NCBI RefSeq assembly: GCF_000699445.3
Contig: NC_067196.1
Coordinates: forward strand, 434,001 to 498,000
Direction: 5' to 3'
Length of the DNA stretch: 64,000 nt
Source of the DNA: Schistosoma haematobium
Taxonomy: Eukaryota; Platyhelminthes; Trematoda; Strigeidida; Schistosomatidae
Part shown: positions 32,112-42,720 of the stretch, piece by piece
Layout: the number at the start of each line of letters is the position of its first letter
How positions within the stretch are numbered: the stretch's first letter is position 1
Made by a program: the position numbers and the translations under genes
The notes under the pieces: generated by a model
Databases searched by the model: none
Told to the model about the DNA's origin: nothing
Seen by the model: only the letters and a program-made list of their open reading frames with translations

Positions 32112-32160
32112 TATTACCCTGAAGAAGTCCAGACAAGTTCGCTGGACGAAACGTTGGCAT
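32112..32160 (+). ncRNA. PLE-type hammerhead ribozyme, core intact
   Basis: CTGAAGA (32119-32125), a 6-bp stem II GTCCAG/CTGGAC with a 9-nt loop, GAAA (32148-32151), then CGTT with GTT as possible cleavage triplet and GGCATT beginning stem I. Different from the SM-alpha families. Minimal hammerheads with very short stem III are known in the terminal repeats of Penelope-like elements, so this probably marks a decayed PLE terminus. Stem I pairing (ATTACC/GGCAT) is imperfect. Confidence 0.7.
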
Positions 32161-32479
32161 TATTTACATTTCAATCGCTGAGATTATCATTTTAATAAAT
32201 ATGCATTGGGTCCAATTCGCAAATCATGATTACTCCTTCACATGTACATGTGATTACACAATTATGTAAATTGACAAACACAGTGCGACGTGACCCAGTC
32301 GTTTAAATGCTGTTCAGGTTTTTGGTAAAGCATAAGTCTGGTTTTTTCGACAATAATGACCCATGCAACAAAGATCACCGGAATCTTAAAAATACACCTT
32401 TATTCTAAACACACGGAAGAGCATACATAATCAATGTATGTACATAGGTCTGATGTCTTCAGATTGTCTACTGTTGCGG

Positions 32480-32890
32480 AATTACAATCATGTGGCCTTA
32501 ACGTTCACATACACGCTCACACACATTCGGAGAACTAATAAATGACAGGTCTTTATCAGTTGAATGTAAAGATTTTCTGGTAAACTGAAATTTGTGTTAG
32601 AAATAAAGTAGTAAACCATACTAACTCGATCTGATATGATAATGATAACAATAATAATAATAGTGACAAGAAGAACAAATTCTAGGAACCAATTACAGTT
32701 TCATGCACTCAACTTTTAATCACATGTGATCTGTGTACATAAACGACACTCCCTCACCCTAGGCGACTTGTGTTACTGTTTCCCCAATGGTATGTTTGTC
32801 ACTGAGCCACTATTTCATAATAAAGAGGGAATATACAAATCGATTTATTCCATCATTACACAAAAAAATTAAATGTATGATAGTTGTAAT
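32480..32890. other. No gene recognised
   Basis: AT-rich with an AAT-rich simple stretch near 32640-32662. Confidence 0.5.
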
Positions 32891-32896
32891 AATAGT

Positions 32897-33165
32897 ATTG
32901 TGCGTGCTACTTATATTGATATAAGTAGTATATGACGCGAGTCATAAACTTAATGTCTGGCAGCAGAAGATGAGACAAGATCAAGAAACGAAGAGCGGGA
33001 AAACAAAGCAATTCGTAAAAAATAGTATGAACAATGAAATGTGAGACAGTGGATTGATGTTTATCACAGGAACAGTCCGATTTGATAATGATGGACTGAT
33101 ATTTTGCAAATTGACTACAATAAAGTGTTTTGTGGTACGTACAAGTCGGTTTTCTAGAGTGCAAC
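32897..33165 (-). mobile_element. Hairpin-ended repeat, minus strand
   Basis: Begins on the plus strand with CTACTTATATTGATATAAGTAG (palindromic hairpin) and GACGCGAGTCATAAACTTAA, the reverse of the 3' end of 13822-14150. The 5' end is lost. Confidence 0.65.
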
Positions 33166-33422
33166 AGATGCCATAGAAGTTTTAATTGTTAACTATTCTT
33201 AAGTACAGGACCCGATACAACAGCAGTCCACACAATCATTAAGTGAATAAAATAAACTATTTGTAGATAGAGAATTGTTTGTAATTTGTTCGTCTGTTAT
33301 CGATGGATCACATAACGAATCTACAGTGAGATTGTTGAGGCATTTCAGAATAGGCATTATACACAAATCAACATAAACACTACAAGAAATACTAAGCAAA
33401 CAAATTTGATGAATTCACAAAA

Positions 33423-33604
33423 GAAAACTCAAACATCATCTACAAAGTCAATTGCGTCAACTGTGAGCATCACTACATCGAACAAAACGGATGGACTCTT
33501 CATCTTCGCCTGAATGAATATCAATTAGCGATCGTACGCTCTAACGTATCCAAGTTTCTTGCTTTGGATTTCTTCGATACGGTGAGATGTGTCACTCGTG
33601 CTTG
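33423..33604 (+). pseudogene. PLE GIY-YIG fragment, same subfamily as 1376-1909
   Basis: Frame: SNIIYKVNCVNCEHHYIEQN, then LHLRLNEYQLAIVRSNVSKF. This supplies the GIY half (IYKV...C..C) and the YIG strand, here YIE with Gly replaced by Glu, followed by the RLNEYQLA helix homologous to RLHEHRLA at 1376. It ends in a TGA at about 33604. The remainder and the RT are missing. Confidence 0.65.
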
Positions 33605-33609
33605 AGTCA

Positions 33610-34965
33610 AAGGAGATTAATTAGACGGCTATTGTACTTTTCATCATAATTTCAACCTAATCGTTGTGCAAAATAAAACGTCAGCAGTCTTTTGAGATTT
33701 CAGCAGATTATTAGCGAGGAATTTAAAAATACAGAAATGAGAAATTTCCGACAATTGATTACTGCATAACGATACAGAGGTTCACTCTTTAGATATGAAG
33801 AATAGTATGACCTGATTTACATTTACATAGTGTTAGCTGATTCTCTGTGACAAATCGATAAACAGTACAGCGCAATAAGAATAAATTGAATAGTGAAAAT
33901 GTTAATTGACAAAGTTATTAAATGTATCAGCTGAATAAATCCGACCAAGAATGAACTGGAAAACTCAGGAACTGATACAATTATTCGTCGATGATGTTTG
34001 ATGAGGTTGGTGATTTCGCCAACATCTGGACCAACAACTGAACAGTATCATGCTCATGAAAATACTCGAGGTTTGTGAATTTGATCTCATGTGAATTCAA
34101 AGCTGGGCTCAAAATGGAGTCCGGAAACAAATTCACTTACTAATCATTTCTCGCTTGAACCAACTTATTGTCTGACGTAACTATCAATTTTTATCAAGAA
34201 ACGTACCATTTATCGAGATACGCATCTCAAGCAATGAAGAGGAGTATGAGTTTGTTGAAAGAAAACATCTTGATGATTTGAATGTTCGAAGTTCTACTTA
34301 ACAGACCGACTAATTTGGGTGTCATAAGAAAATCAATAATATTTGCATATCATTTTTCTCTTCGTACATGATTTCTCTGTATATAACGACAATGAATGAC
34401 TTCTAGCGGTATTATTTGCATTCCACGTAAGCAACGGTGGTCATCGGAGTTTATCCATTCCGGGTGTGAGGAAAATTTCACTATTAGCAGCAAGTGTGGT
34501 CGTAATAGTTTCACAAATAGACTGGAGCGGTTGATATAGGTAAGTGAATATCAGGTTAACAGTTAAGAAGATGAACGAACAACCATCACAACCCACTTCT
34601 TTCTAAAAAAAACTCAAAATGTCTGAAAAAGAATTTTTAACCAAAGGCATCAACTACCGTACCAAATCGTCATTTCATAGTTTCGATCTCGACAATGTAA
34701 TGCAGATAAATATGAATGGATATTCAGCATTTTTCGATACGCTTTAACATATCTTTACTTGATGAAGTTCAGTCGAGTGGAAGAAATGCTTATGGAACAA
34801 TCGAATCACCTGATGAACCACAATTAATCAAGTTTGGCAATGAATCCACCGACAAAACTCGGATTATTCAGTGTATAAGCTGGAATGCAGATAGTCAATG
34901 TGCGATTGGCTTAGATTGTCAATTTCATTGTCAAACCCACATTGTTGTTGCTGTTTTTATATTTT
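33610..34965. other. No gene assigned
   Basis: An 86-codon plus frame (34716-34976) with three cysteines in its C-terminal half has no family I know. It ends at the start of the LTR-like repeat, so it could be a scrap of retroelement coding sequence. Confidence 0.4.
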
Positions 34966-34970
34966 ATAAC

Positions 34971-35553
34971 TGTTAAATTAGTCTTACATTGTTTCAATCA
35001 CTCCCTTTCCACTCTTTTGTATATTGTTTTGTACTACTTATTTATATTCAGTAAGCAATTGTATTCGCAACACTTTTTATACTTTTGTTGTCACACAAAT
35101 TGTTGTGTAATATTCTGAAATGTTCACATATATTTATTACGTTTATTGTACTTATCATTGTATTTATCAATTTCATTAATATACCTTGATCACTGAGGCG
35201 GTTATCCACAGTTTTGTGCATTTGTTTAAACCCAATAGTTTCCAAAATGTTTTGCTCTTCGTTCGGGTTTCGGTTGTTCATAATCTGTTGTCAAATATAG
35301 ACACAGATATCAGATGTCTTTTGTATTATCGTGTGTTATAATTATTCTTCATGTTACTGTTACACGAAGCCTTTTTATTTTCATACTTGAAGAACGCGTT
35401 TAAACGCCTCAGACACCCAACAAGTTGAGATTTGTAACTAAATTTTGTGTATTATTCAATAATGAACCGCTATTGTAGACAAATCGTTGTTTTGGAACTT
35501 CGGTTTCGGGCGTATCTCAGTCGGGTGACCTAGACGCTTCGATAAATCTAACA
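34971..35553 (+). repeat. Candidate solo LTR (583 bp)
   Basis: Starts TGTTAAATT and ends AATCTAACA, the TG...CA form of an LTR. It is flanked by ATAAC / ACAAC (4 of 5 bases match). Minus-strand relatives are 53170-53660 (ending exactly at the corresponding TGTTAAATT) and 48832-49236 (partial). No PBS, polypurine tract or pol nearby. Confidence 0.5.
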
Positions 35554-36094
35554 ACAACCATTGAACTGATCCTTCAGATGGATTATTATTCGTGTATATA
35601 ATGCAAAACATCATTCAATCTTATTGAAACGAAAAACAGAACCAATCTGATCATAGTTCAGGCATATCATCAGATAGATTAGATTAAGATTTAATCTGGT
35701 TATTATGGTTACTTCTATTATATGTATGATCTAGAATGTTTCTGTTAGATAAATCATATAAATTTGTAGATGTTTCAATATGAAATGCAACAGAACAACT
35801 TGATTAGATTTACACATTCTATAACTGAATTATAACAAGCTGGTCAAGCGATTTGTTAACCATTCTCTTATCCATGGTGAAGGACCTAATGCATACTGTG
35901 TTAAAGAGGAAAAACAAAACGAGAGAAAAAGTCACAAACTATCACTGCTGATTACAATTTGCACAAAAACCCTTTTGTGAAATGTTTATGAATTTGATTA
36001 AAAAGAAATAAATATTCACAGGATATTATTATGCTTCAGTCAGTATGGTTCAGTATATTAGAGAAGTCGTCAAGAGAATGAACAGTCATTTTAA

Positions 36095-36650
36095 TATTGA
36101 TGTTCATACAGACAATCGAATTCATTACATAATCACTTCAAACATCGACGCGTTATTCACTGAAATGGGGAATCAAAATAACCACCACTTTATCCAACGG
36201 ATAATGGGTTTGCGTTTTCCAGTTTGATGATATTGACGACTCCAAGTGATCAGTCTTGCATATTCACATAAATATTCACTGGAAATCTGGAAAGTACACT
36301 ATGTGCACGCAAGATTGGTTTATGTATATAGAAGCAGGTCAATTAAACTACAAGAGAGAGTGAGATGATTTATTGAGGAAAGAATAAGGACTTATCAAAC
36401 AACCACATAAATTAAAATCGATAAAGGATAACCAAAGGAAAAGGAAGAGATCAAATTCAGAATTAATTCGTTTCGTGCAAACACACAAACACAAGGCTCG
36501 TACATCCCAGAATTATCACTTGGAAATGAGATATTTTCCGCCAGCCACCATGTGATCACTATTTAACGCTTTTCCCATCTTCGAACAATCTGCCACACAA
36601 CTTCATTCTATTTTTGATGATTTTGTCGAATTATCGAACACTCCTCAATG
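36095..36650. mobile_element. Insertion of ~560 bp within the inverted-duplication arm
   Basis: Absent from the left arm near 17850. No recognisable coding sequence or target duplication, so its class is unknown. A loss from the left arm would look the same. Confidence 0.4.
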
Positions 36651-36664
36651 TTTTTAGGTGTGTG

Positions 36665-36800
36665 TATAAGCAAAGATGGATAGTGGTTTGCAACGGAATC
36701 CATGATGAGCTTTTGTCCTATCTCGTAGACTTCATCTGAACATACCGGCATCTCGAAATTGATATTCACTCTCGCACTTAAACACAGTGCTGTTCACAAT
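36665..36800 (-). mobile_element. SM-alpha-type SINE remnant, minus strand
   Basis: Inverted twin of 17715-17850. Ribozyme core lost. Confidence 0.6.
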
Positions 36801-37574
36801 GTACAATGCAGAATATGAAAATGAACAATCTGTAAATTCCCTTACTTCAAGAAAAGATCACAGTGGGATAGAAGGAAGAGATCAAGTATAGAATGAGGAA
36901 AAATAAGCAAAATATTTGAGAGAGGAGATCATCGTTTCACTTCATAGAAGTAGAGAAGAAACTGTTTCAATGTATGTCAATGAAATAGTTGCACTAAAAC
37001 CCATTAAATGCTGTCCCTTTTCATTCTTTTCTTATTCAGCCGAGTTGAAATTGTTACATGTGGTTAGTTAGTGATTTACTTATGAAACAATTTTACTAAT
37101 GAAACGGATTCTGTGGTCTTTATAAACGACTGTAAATGAAGATACGAGATTTGGTAATGAGAATTGAATTTCTAAGTGAAAGTTGAATAGCAATGGGAGT
37201 ATCAACTTGTTCAAAGACAGAACGTATTCTTCGGAAACACTTGAAAATCATAATCAAGTTGCATATTTGAAGGAAGTTTATCATTAGCTGACATCATTGA
37301 GTGACATTCAGTTAAATAAACATTAACAAGTATTAGGTGTTGAATAGATGTTTCGTAGTGGTGTGCAACTCTTAACAACTGAACAACTAAGACTTCAACA
37401 AGAGTCGATTTTATGATCATAAACTTTATTTTCAGTGATTAATATTCTTAAATTCACTCAATTGGTATTATATAGTTGTCTTTTATTGCTATCGGTGATC
37501 ATTGTCAGGAAGATGATTGCTCACTATTGACTAGTTGCATACTTGGATGAAATGACAGTCCAATACTTTTAATT

Positions 37575-37862
37575 CAAATAGCGACGGAAATGAGGAGATA
37601 CAACTTGGCAGTACTGGGAATCAGCGAAATTCTGGAAGATGTTGAATCCTTCACATACCTAGGAAGCACCATCTATGAACAAGGAGGTTCAGATGCTGAT
37701 GTGAAGGCGAGGATTGGCAAAACAAGGATCGCATTCCTACAATTGAAGAACATATAGAACTCAAAACAACTTTCAACCACTATCAAAGTAAGAATCTTCA
37801 ATAGGAACGTCAAGGCAATTCTACTGTACGGAGCTGAAACTTGGAGATTTTCTAGAGAAGAT
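37575..37862 (+). pseudogene. RTE/SR2-type element with internal deletion
   Basis: MRRYNLAVLGISE, from the start of an RTE apurinic-type endonuclease, joins in frame to ILEDVESFTYLGSTIYEQGG from the region after the RT core, followed by DVKARIGKTRIAFLQLKNI, a stop replacing a Trp codon (near 37756), and KAILLYGAETWR. So nearly the whole endonuclease and RT are missing. The intact frame across the junction suggests deletion by template switching or recombination. Confidence 0.75.
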
Positions 37863-37869
37863 TTTGTTC

Positions 37870-38750
37870 ATCAAGATGCAATGTAAACGGCAAACATTTC
37901 CAGAGATTCTTTAAAACCAAATGTTTCGATGATGAAGCGAAACTTTTCAGATTGTTTTTTTGTTTTGTTTATAGACTAGTACATTTTTTGACAACAAAGC
38001 TCTGTGTGAAACTTCATTTATTGAAGGAGCCTTACGTCGGTTTGTGATTCGTCTTTACTTACTTATCAACCATTTCAATACACATTTACATGCTCTTCAT
38101 TGTGTGATTGGATTATTGAAGTATACATTATGTAAATCTAATGTAGAGTGAAAAAATTCTTCCACAGATGAATCACGACAAGATTCTGATTGTTTAGAAT
38201 ACTTAAAATGATTTAATTTAATTTTAACCTGGTTAAAATGATCGCACGTATGCATGGTGAAATTCATATTTACAACCTCTACTCTCTCCCTTTCTATCTT
38301 TTCCTGCTAGTCCAATCCATCTTTGCTAACAATATGTCTGTTAACATTGATTACTGTACATGCTGAACGATCAATCACTTACCTTAATATTCTAGAAATT
38401 TACTCAAACTATCAAATCAATCGGTTAGCGAACGATAAGTTGAAACTACTTCAAACCAATATTCCGTATAGAAATATGTTTTCGGATATAAGACACTTTT
38501 ATAAGTTGAACTGATCAACCGTGTGAATGAAACCTGATGAAATTCGGAATAACAATCCATGAGACTAGAATACCCGACAGTGACAAGTGGTTTTGAATTA
38601 TTTGTGTGAATGAATTTATTGACCGTTTTAAATACTTGTCTTATAGTAAAGTTCTTTTAGGACAACATCGTTACAGGAAAGTGATTCAATGATACATATC
38701 TTATTTTCTTATAAATGTTTTCATAATACACAACGTCTTGTTCAGTTCAG
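37870..38750. other. No gene recognised
   Basis: AT-rich unique-looking sequence. Confidence 0.5.
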
Positions 38751-38871
38751 TGGTTTGAATTTTCCGTACTACTATCGGGATAAGTTTGTGAAATGCATAC
38801 ATACCTTCAAACTACTTTGGAACTTGAAAGTAGTCCAACGATATAACAAACATTTATTTACATCTTAGATG

Positions 38872-39035
38872 GTGGTTGGAGGAAGTCAACAGGAAACCCA
38901 GGACCCGGGTTTCGTGCTACTTGGCACTCGTCAGCAAGGTGTACCTGTAATCTTAAGGGGAACTGGTGCTCCCTGGCGGATCCGATCTCGTGTCACGCAG
39001 CTTCACAGTCAGAGACGTTACCACTGGCTCGGATA
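38872..39035 (-). mobile_element. Third hammerhead SINE family (family C), minus strand
   Basis: Minus strand: tRNA-like head (GCTATCCGAGCCAGTGGTAA; GAGATCGGATCCG), a GGGAGCACCAGTTCCCC hairpin, then an intact hammerhead and a TTGACTTCCTCCAACCACC tail. Distinct in sequence from families A and B but of the same head-ribozyme-tail plan. Confidence 0.75.
38893..38942 (-). ncRNA. Hammerhead ribozyme with compensated stem II
   Basis: Minus strand: CTGACGA, stem II GTGC/GCAC (family A has GTCC/GGAC, so both sides changed together), GAAA, stem III ACC/GGT-type palindrome ACCCGGGT, triplet GTC, then CTGGG. Stem I pairs with one mismatch (CCTTG with CTGGG). Core complete, so possibly active. Confidence 0.8.
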
Positions 39036-39117
39036 GCTCAGTTCTTTTTGGTGTATTCCCATTTTATGAATCCTACAGATTTAGCTGTATAACCATTCAT
39101 ATAATTACTTATGTGGT

Positions 39118-39240
39118 GTATGGCACTGATTTTGGCAGATATAAGTAGTATGTGTCATCAATAGAAAGTGAAATGCCTAGTGGCAGAAGGCTAAGAATGT
39201 TCGAAAAGAAGAGAGTTTAGACAGAGAATGCATGGTGTAA
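39118..39240 (-). repeat. Hairpin-ended repeat fragment, minus strand
   Basis: GGCAGATATAAGTAGTATG then TCATCAATAGAAAGTGAAAT: the 3' end of the family, reversed. Copy at 54418-54540. Confidence 0.6.
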
Positions 39241-39279
39241 AGATAGTGATGATGATGCTTTGGAAGATGATGATGATGC

Positions 39280-39375
39280 GCACTGATAAGGAATCCCACA
39301 TTAGAACGAAACGGCCATTCAATGCTTCGAGGTTTTCCATGGTGGTCTAGCTTCAACTGACTCATCATCTCGACT
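39280..39375 (+). mobile_element. Family B SINE remnant
   Basis: ACGAAACGGCC and GGTGGTCTAGCTTCAACTG are kept; the first box is interrupted (CTGATAAGGA). Partner at 54560-54670. Confidence 0.6.
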
Positions 39376-39479
39376 ATTGAAAATACTATATTATGTACAA
39401 AAACCCTTCTGCTAGATGTAATAGATTATCTATAGTTTGATAAATGAATTGCTATGAATACAGTTTAGTAGCTTTATGC

Positions 39480-39640
39480 TGACTCCACATATGAAGCAAG
39501 TTTCTTCTTCGGTTCTGATTGCCATTGAGATATATATATGTCACTAATCCTCGTATACAATCATCCACTTAAATCACGTTGTTGAATAAGTGCGTTAAAT
39601 TGGTCAAATACGAGAGTGAATTTCGAAATCTCAGTAACGT
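39480..39640 (+). repeat. Dispersed repeat, distant 'ATCTGACTCC' family member
   Basis: Keeps GACTCCACAT, CCTCGTATACAATCATC and CACGTTGTTGAATAAG landmarks. Duplicate at 54770-54930. Confidence 0.5.
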
Positions 39641-39889
39641 TAAATGGTAGGTGGTTTCCATAATTTATCTTTGAATCACCTCAGAGGATAAATGAAATAA
39701 ATGCAATAAAGTACATATTTATGCCTAAACAGAAATCTCCAATGAAAATCACTTTCATTCAAGTACTATTAACATATAAATGAACACGAAATTTGTTATA
39801 AATACTGAATACCATTACAATCTTTACAAAACCCTCCTTCTGATTATATTAGCTAATTAAACTAGAGGCTGGACAAGTATTTTGAAGAC

Positions 39890-40115
39890 CCATTGTGACA
39901 TAGTGGTTGAGTGCTCGCGCGCGAAGCCAGTAGTTTTTGGGTTCGAGCCCCACGTGGTGCGGGATCGTGGATGCGCACTGCTGAGCAGTCCCATAACGGG
40001 ACGAAACGGCCGTCCAGTGCTTCCAGGTTTTCAATGGTGGTCTAGCTTCAACTGACACATGATTTCAACCTGTGAAATTTCTTAAACTCTCCACGAAACC
40101 CATTCTGATTATACG
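39890..40115 (+). mobile_element. Near-complete family B SINE
   Basis: tRNA-like head (ATAGTGGTTGAGTGCTCG; GGGTTCGAGCCCC, an excellent B box), hammerhead, and full tail to TCTCCACGAAACCCATTCTG. Absent from the paired block at 55680, so it post-dates that duplication. Confidence 0.85.
39975..40026 (+). ncRNA. Hammerhead with perfect stems but one core change
   Basis: Stem I GCACTG/CAGTGC, stem II GTCCC/GGGAC and stem III ACGG/CCGT all pair perfectly, GAAA (40003-40006) and triplet GTC are kept. The first box is CTGAGCA (39981-39987): G8, the catalytic partner of C3, is C. Predicted inactive by that single base. Confidence 0.8.
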
Positions 40116-40119
40116 AATA

Positions 40120-40565
40120 TTCACACTAGGCCAACCAATGACGTTCAACTAGTGTGGGCAGTCTAGCGCCTTATTGGTCCTAGGTCCTTCTAGCCCGTTT
40201 ATGTGAGTCCAAAACACAGTACCAGCTTCCGCAACATGAATCGAATCGTTTATTTCAGACATACTCGGTTTATATATCAATCAGACAGACCGCAACGTAC
40301 CATAAAATAGAAAATAACATGTGTACACAAATATATCAAAAAGTGGCTGTGAACGCGAGGGACAGTAATTAATAGACTGAGTATAGCTTAAGAACCGTAA
40401 GTCGTACAATAATATAGTATAAGTCAAAATAAAGCTTATAACAAGGGGAATATAAATATACATAATCTAATGATTGAATAGTTATACAATAAGAATATTT
40501 ATAGAATATTAGTCCATTAATAGTCCTCGGAAGTTACCTGTAATTTAATCTTCATCGGGATATAA
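40120..40565. other. Unclassified stretch
   Basis: Lies between the SINE and the next duplicated block; absent from the paired copy. No coding sequence recognised; could be an insertion. Confidence 0.4.
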
Positions 40566-40859
40566 CACCACATTGTTTAGCTTATCTCTAAGAGAAACAA
40601 ATTTGGATCAATTATCTTCGTATAACGTGTAGATATTAATTTTCTTATTGATAATGAAAATAAAGAAAAAAATGAGAAAAAAATGGAGAAAAATCAATCA
40701 ATATGATCCATGATGTTTTTCTTTTAAAATCCTTCTTTCAATTTTTGAATAGAGAGAGAAATGGAAAAAAGTGAAGGTGATTTTCAAGAAATATCTAATA
40801 AAGAGAAACAAGAAGGTAGTGTTTGTTAGAATGTTTCTATGGATGAGAGATTTACTAGT

Positions 40860-41120
40860 TGGGTGGTTGTGTGGTATTGGTTTGAGTCGTGAAGTGATAT
40901 ATGAACATAGGAATGTAGATCTATCTAGTTGATGAGTCTTAAATAGGACGAAACCAGTGTCCTGGATTTCATTACTAGTCACTTTCTATCTATGTATAGA
41001 ATGCTTGTGAATTAGGACGATATCGATGCAATCCGTATAGGATGCACATATGTTAATAAGATATTGATAAATTGCAGTCCTTAACAACAACGAGAAGATT
41101 GAGGTAAAATATTGTCAAGT
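40860..41120 (+). mobile_element. SM-alpha-type SINE, decayed (family A)
   Basis: Hammerhead zone TTGATGAGTCTT...GGACGAAACC (C3 changed to T, stem II mismatched) and a long tail with CAATCCGTATAGGATGCACA. Partner at 56855-57085. Confidence 0.65.
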
Positions 41121-41149
41121 GAATTTTAACAAATTCCCCTTGCACAAGC

Positions 41150-41325
41150 ATGTGGCTTTCAGAACACAGGAGCTAAGTGGATAACACAAACGATACAAGG
41201 TTCAAATCCCATAGTGAACATCAATTCGGAGATGGTGTTATATCCAACTAACGAGTTGCAAATAGGATGAAACATGCGTCAAACTGGATTCCTCTACTAG
41301 CCACTATCCATCTCTGCCTATATAA
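41150..41325 (+). mobile_element. SM-alpha-type SINE, decayed (family A)
   Basis: Head AGCTAAGTGGATAACAC and GGTTCAAATCCC; hammerhead box CTAACGA (G5 lost) and GGATGAAAC. Partner at 57130-57310 reads CTGACGG. Confidence 0.65.
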
Positions 41326-41334
41326 GTATTTAGC

Positions 41335-42185
41335 TTGTAAAGAAGAATAAACTGTAGTTACTTTGTCTCATTTGAGAAGTTTTAGAATTGTCCGGGTGCA
41401 AAGAATGTAAAATAATACGGAGCGAATAATCGAAAAGTAACACATCAACTCATCTAAAGTTCTCTTAGTTAATCAAACGATGTTTGTCTTACCTTAATTC
41501 AAATTTATACAGAATAATTGAGCAGTATCCAACGCTATTTAACCCAGTCATTAGCGTTGTGGAAATACGACTAAGGTTTAAGCAACTAGATATCATTAGG
41601 ACTAAGTTGAAATATAAAGTGGTTGGAGGTGGTCTTTCTTAAGTCTTTATGACGTGTGAATAGCTAGGTGGTTGCGTCATAGATTATAAAGTTGGATAAC
41701 GCTGATTCCAATCCTCAAAGGAATATCAGTACCCTCAAGTTCATAAATATATCTTACTGATTAGTGTTAAATAAAATGAAATCTAATTTCATAGTTTACG
41801 GGGCAAGTATTCATCGTATACTCCATACTTTCAACATTCCACTTTGTTATATAATTTACTCTCATGAAGTGAATTAGTCAATGTTAACTATTCCGAATTT
41901 CCTATGCAAACAGATTTGGTCAAATGAAATCCATTTAATTGACTTAATGACTATTAGAAGACGTATGATTGAGGAAGTTTGATTCGTTCCATTAAAAGTG
42001 GAATGATGATGAGTTACGGTTGATTATTATTATTATTATTATTATACAGTTTGATGCAACCCTTAGAATCATCATACACTTCATTTATACAGTTTAATAT
42101 TAGGTAATTAATTCATGTTTATTAGGTAATAATGGTTGTATTATGAATAATAAGTACAAGTTCGGGTGACTGTGGACGAATGAAC
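41335..42185. other. No gene recognised
   Basis: AT-rich; a TTA microsatellite at 42020-42046. Confidence 0.5.
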
Positions 42186-42189
42186 GTAG

Positions 42190-42270
42190 CCAGACATTCC
42201 ACTCCCAATAGCGGCTACATACTACTTATATCTACAAGCGTAAATATCATACACCATACAACTAGTCTTT
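42190..42270 (+). repeat. Hairpin-ended repeat, 3' fragment
   Basis: CAGACATTCCACTCCC then TACTACTTATATCTACAAGCG...CATACACCAT: the family 3' end. Confidence 0.55.
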
Positions 42271-42284
42271 CTGTACAATTGTAA

Positions 42285-42400
42285 ACAAAAGATGGATGTG
42301 CACTGTTGAGGAGCCTCATAGTAGGACGAAACGGCAATCCAGCGCTTCCATGTTTTCCATGTTGGTGTAGCTTCAATTGACTGATGATCTCAACTATTAA
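42285..42400 (+). mobile_element. Family B SINE remnant
   Basis: Hammerhead zone TTGAGGA...GGACGAAACGG (C3 to T; stem II GCCT/GGAC). Tail present. Probably inactive. Confidence 0.6.
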
Positions 42401-42599
42401 AACGGCTTCTTATCAAAGCACTTTTTTAAAGCATTTTTCTGGTTTCAGAAGAATTCAAGGAATAGTCTAGTCATCATAACACAAAATTGGATATTAACAT
42501 ATAAGTTAGTGTGTCTATTTCTCCTATCGGTCAATAATCAATTGTTTATGGTAATAGAAAGGATCACTTCGACATAGGATCATGTTATAGTATTTGATA

Positions 42600-42720
42600 T
42601 TCACTGTAACGCTCCAACCCAGTACCGTTCGCAGGTATATTCATCCGATGAGTCCCAAACAGGATGAAACATGTTTCTCGCACTGCTAGCCACTTTTCAT
42701 CTTTGCTTATTCGCCTTTTT
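42600..42720 (+). mobile_element. SM-alpha-type SINE remnant
   Basis: CGATGAGTCCCAAACAGGAT, GAAACATG and the CTGCTAGCCACTTTTCATC tail. First box lost its CTGA part. Confidence 0.6.

Larger units (their letters stand above)
35670..38868. repeat. Inverted segmental duplication, right arm (partner 16629-18262)
   Basis: Reverse-complement match to the left arm with insertions at 36095-36650 and 37575-38750. It includes the first ~90 bp of PLE sequence, so the duplicated unit already contained a PLE piece. Confidence 0.85.
39040..41330. repeat. Direct segmental duplication, copy 1 (partner 54335-57310)
   Basis: Matches at 39040-39900 with 54335-55680 and at 40571-41330 with 56606-57310. Between these the two copies carry different insertions: a family B SINE and unclassified sequence here, other sequence there. 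Confidence 0.9.

Noticed and set aside
39900..39970. tRNA gene
   Set aside because: Excellent B box, but it is the head of a family B SINE absent from the paired block.
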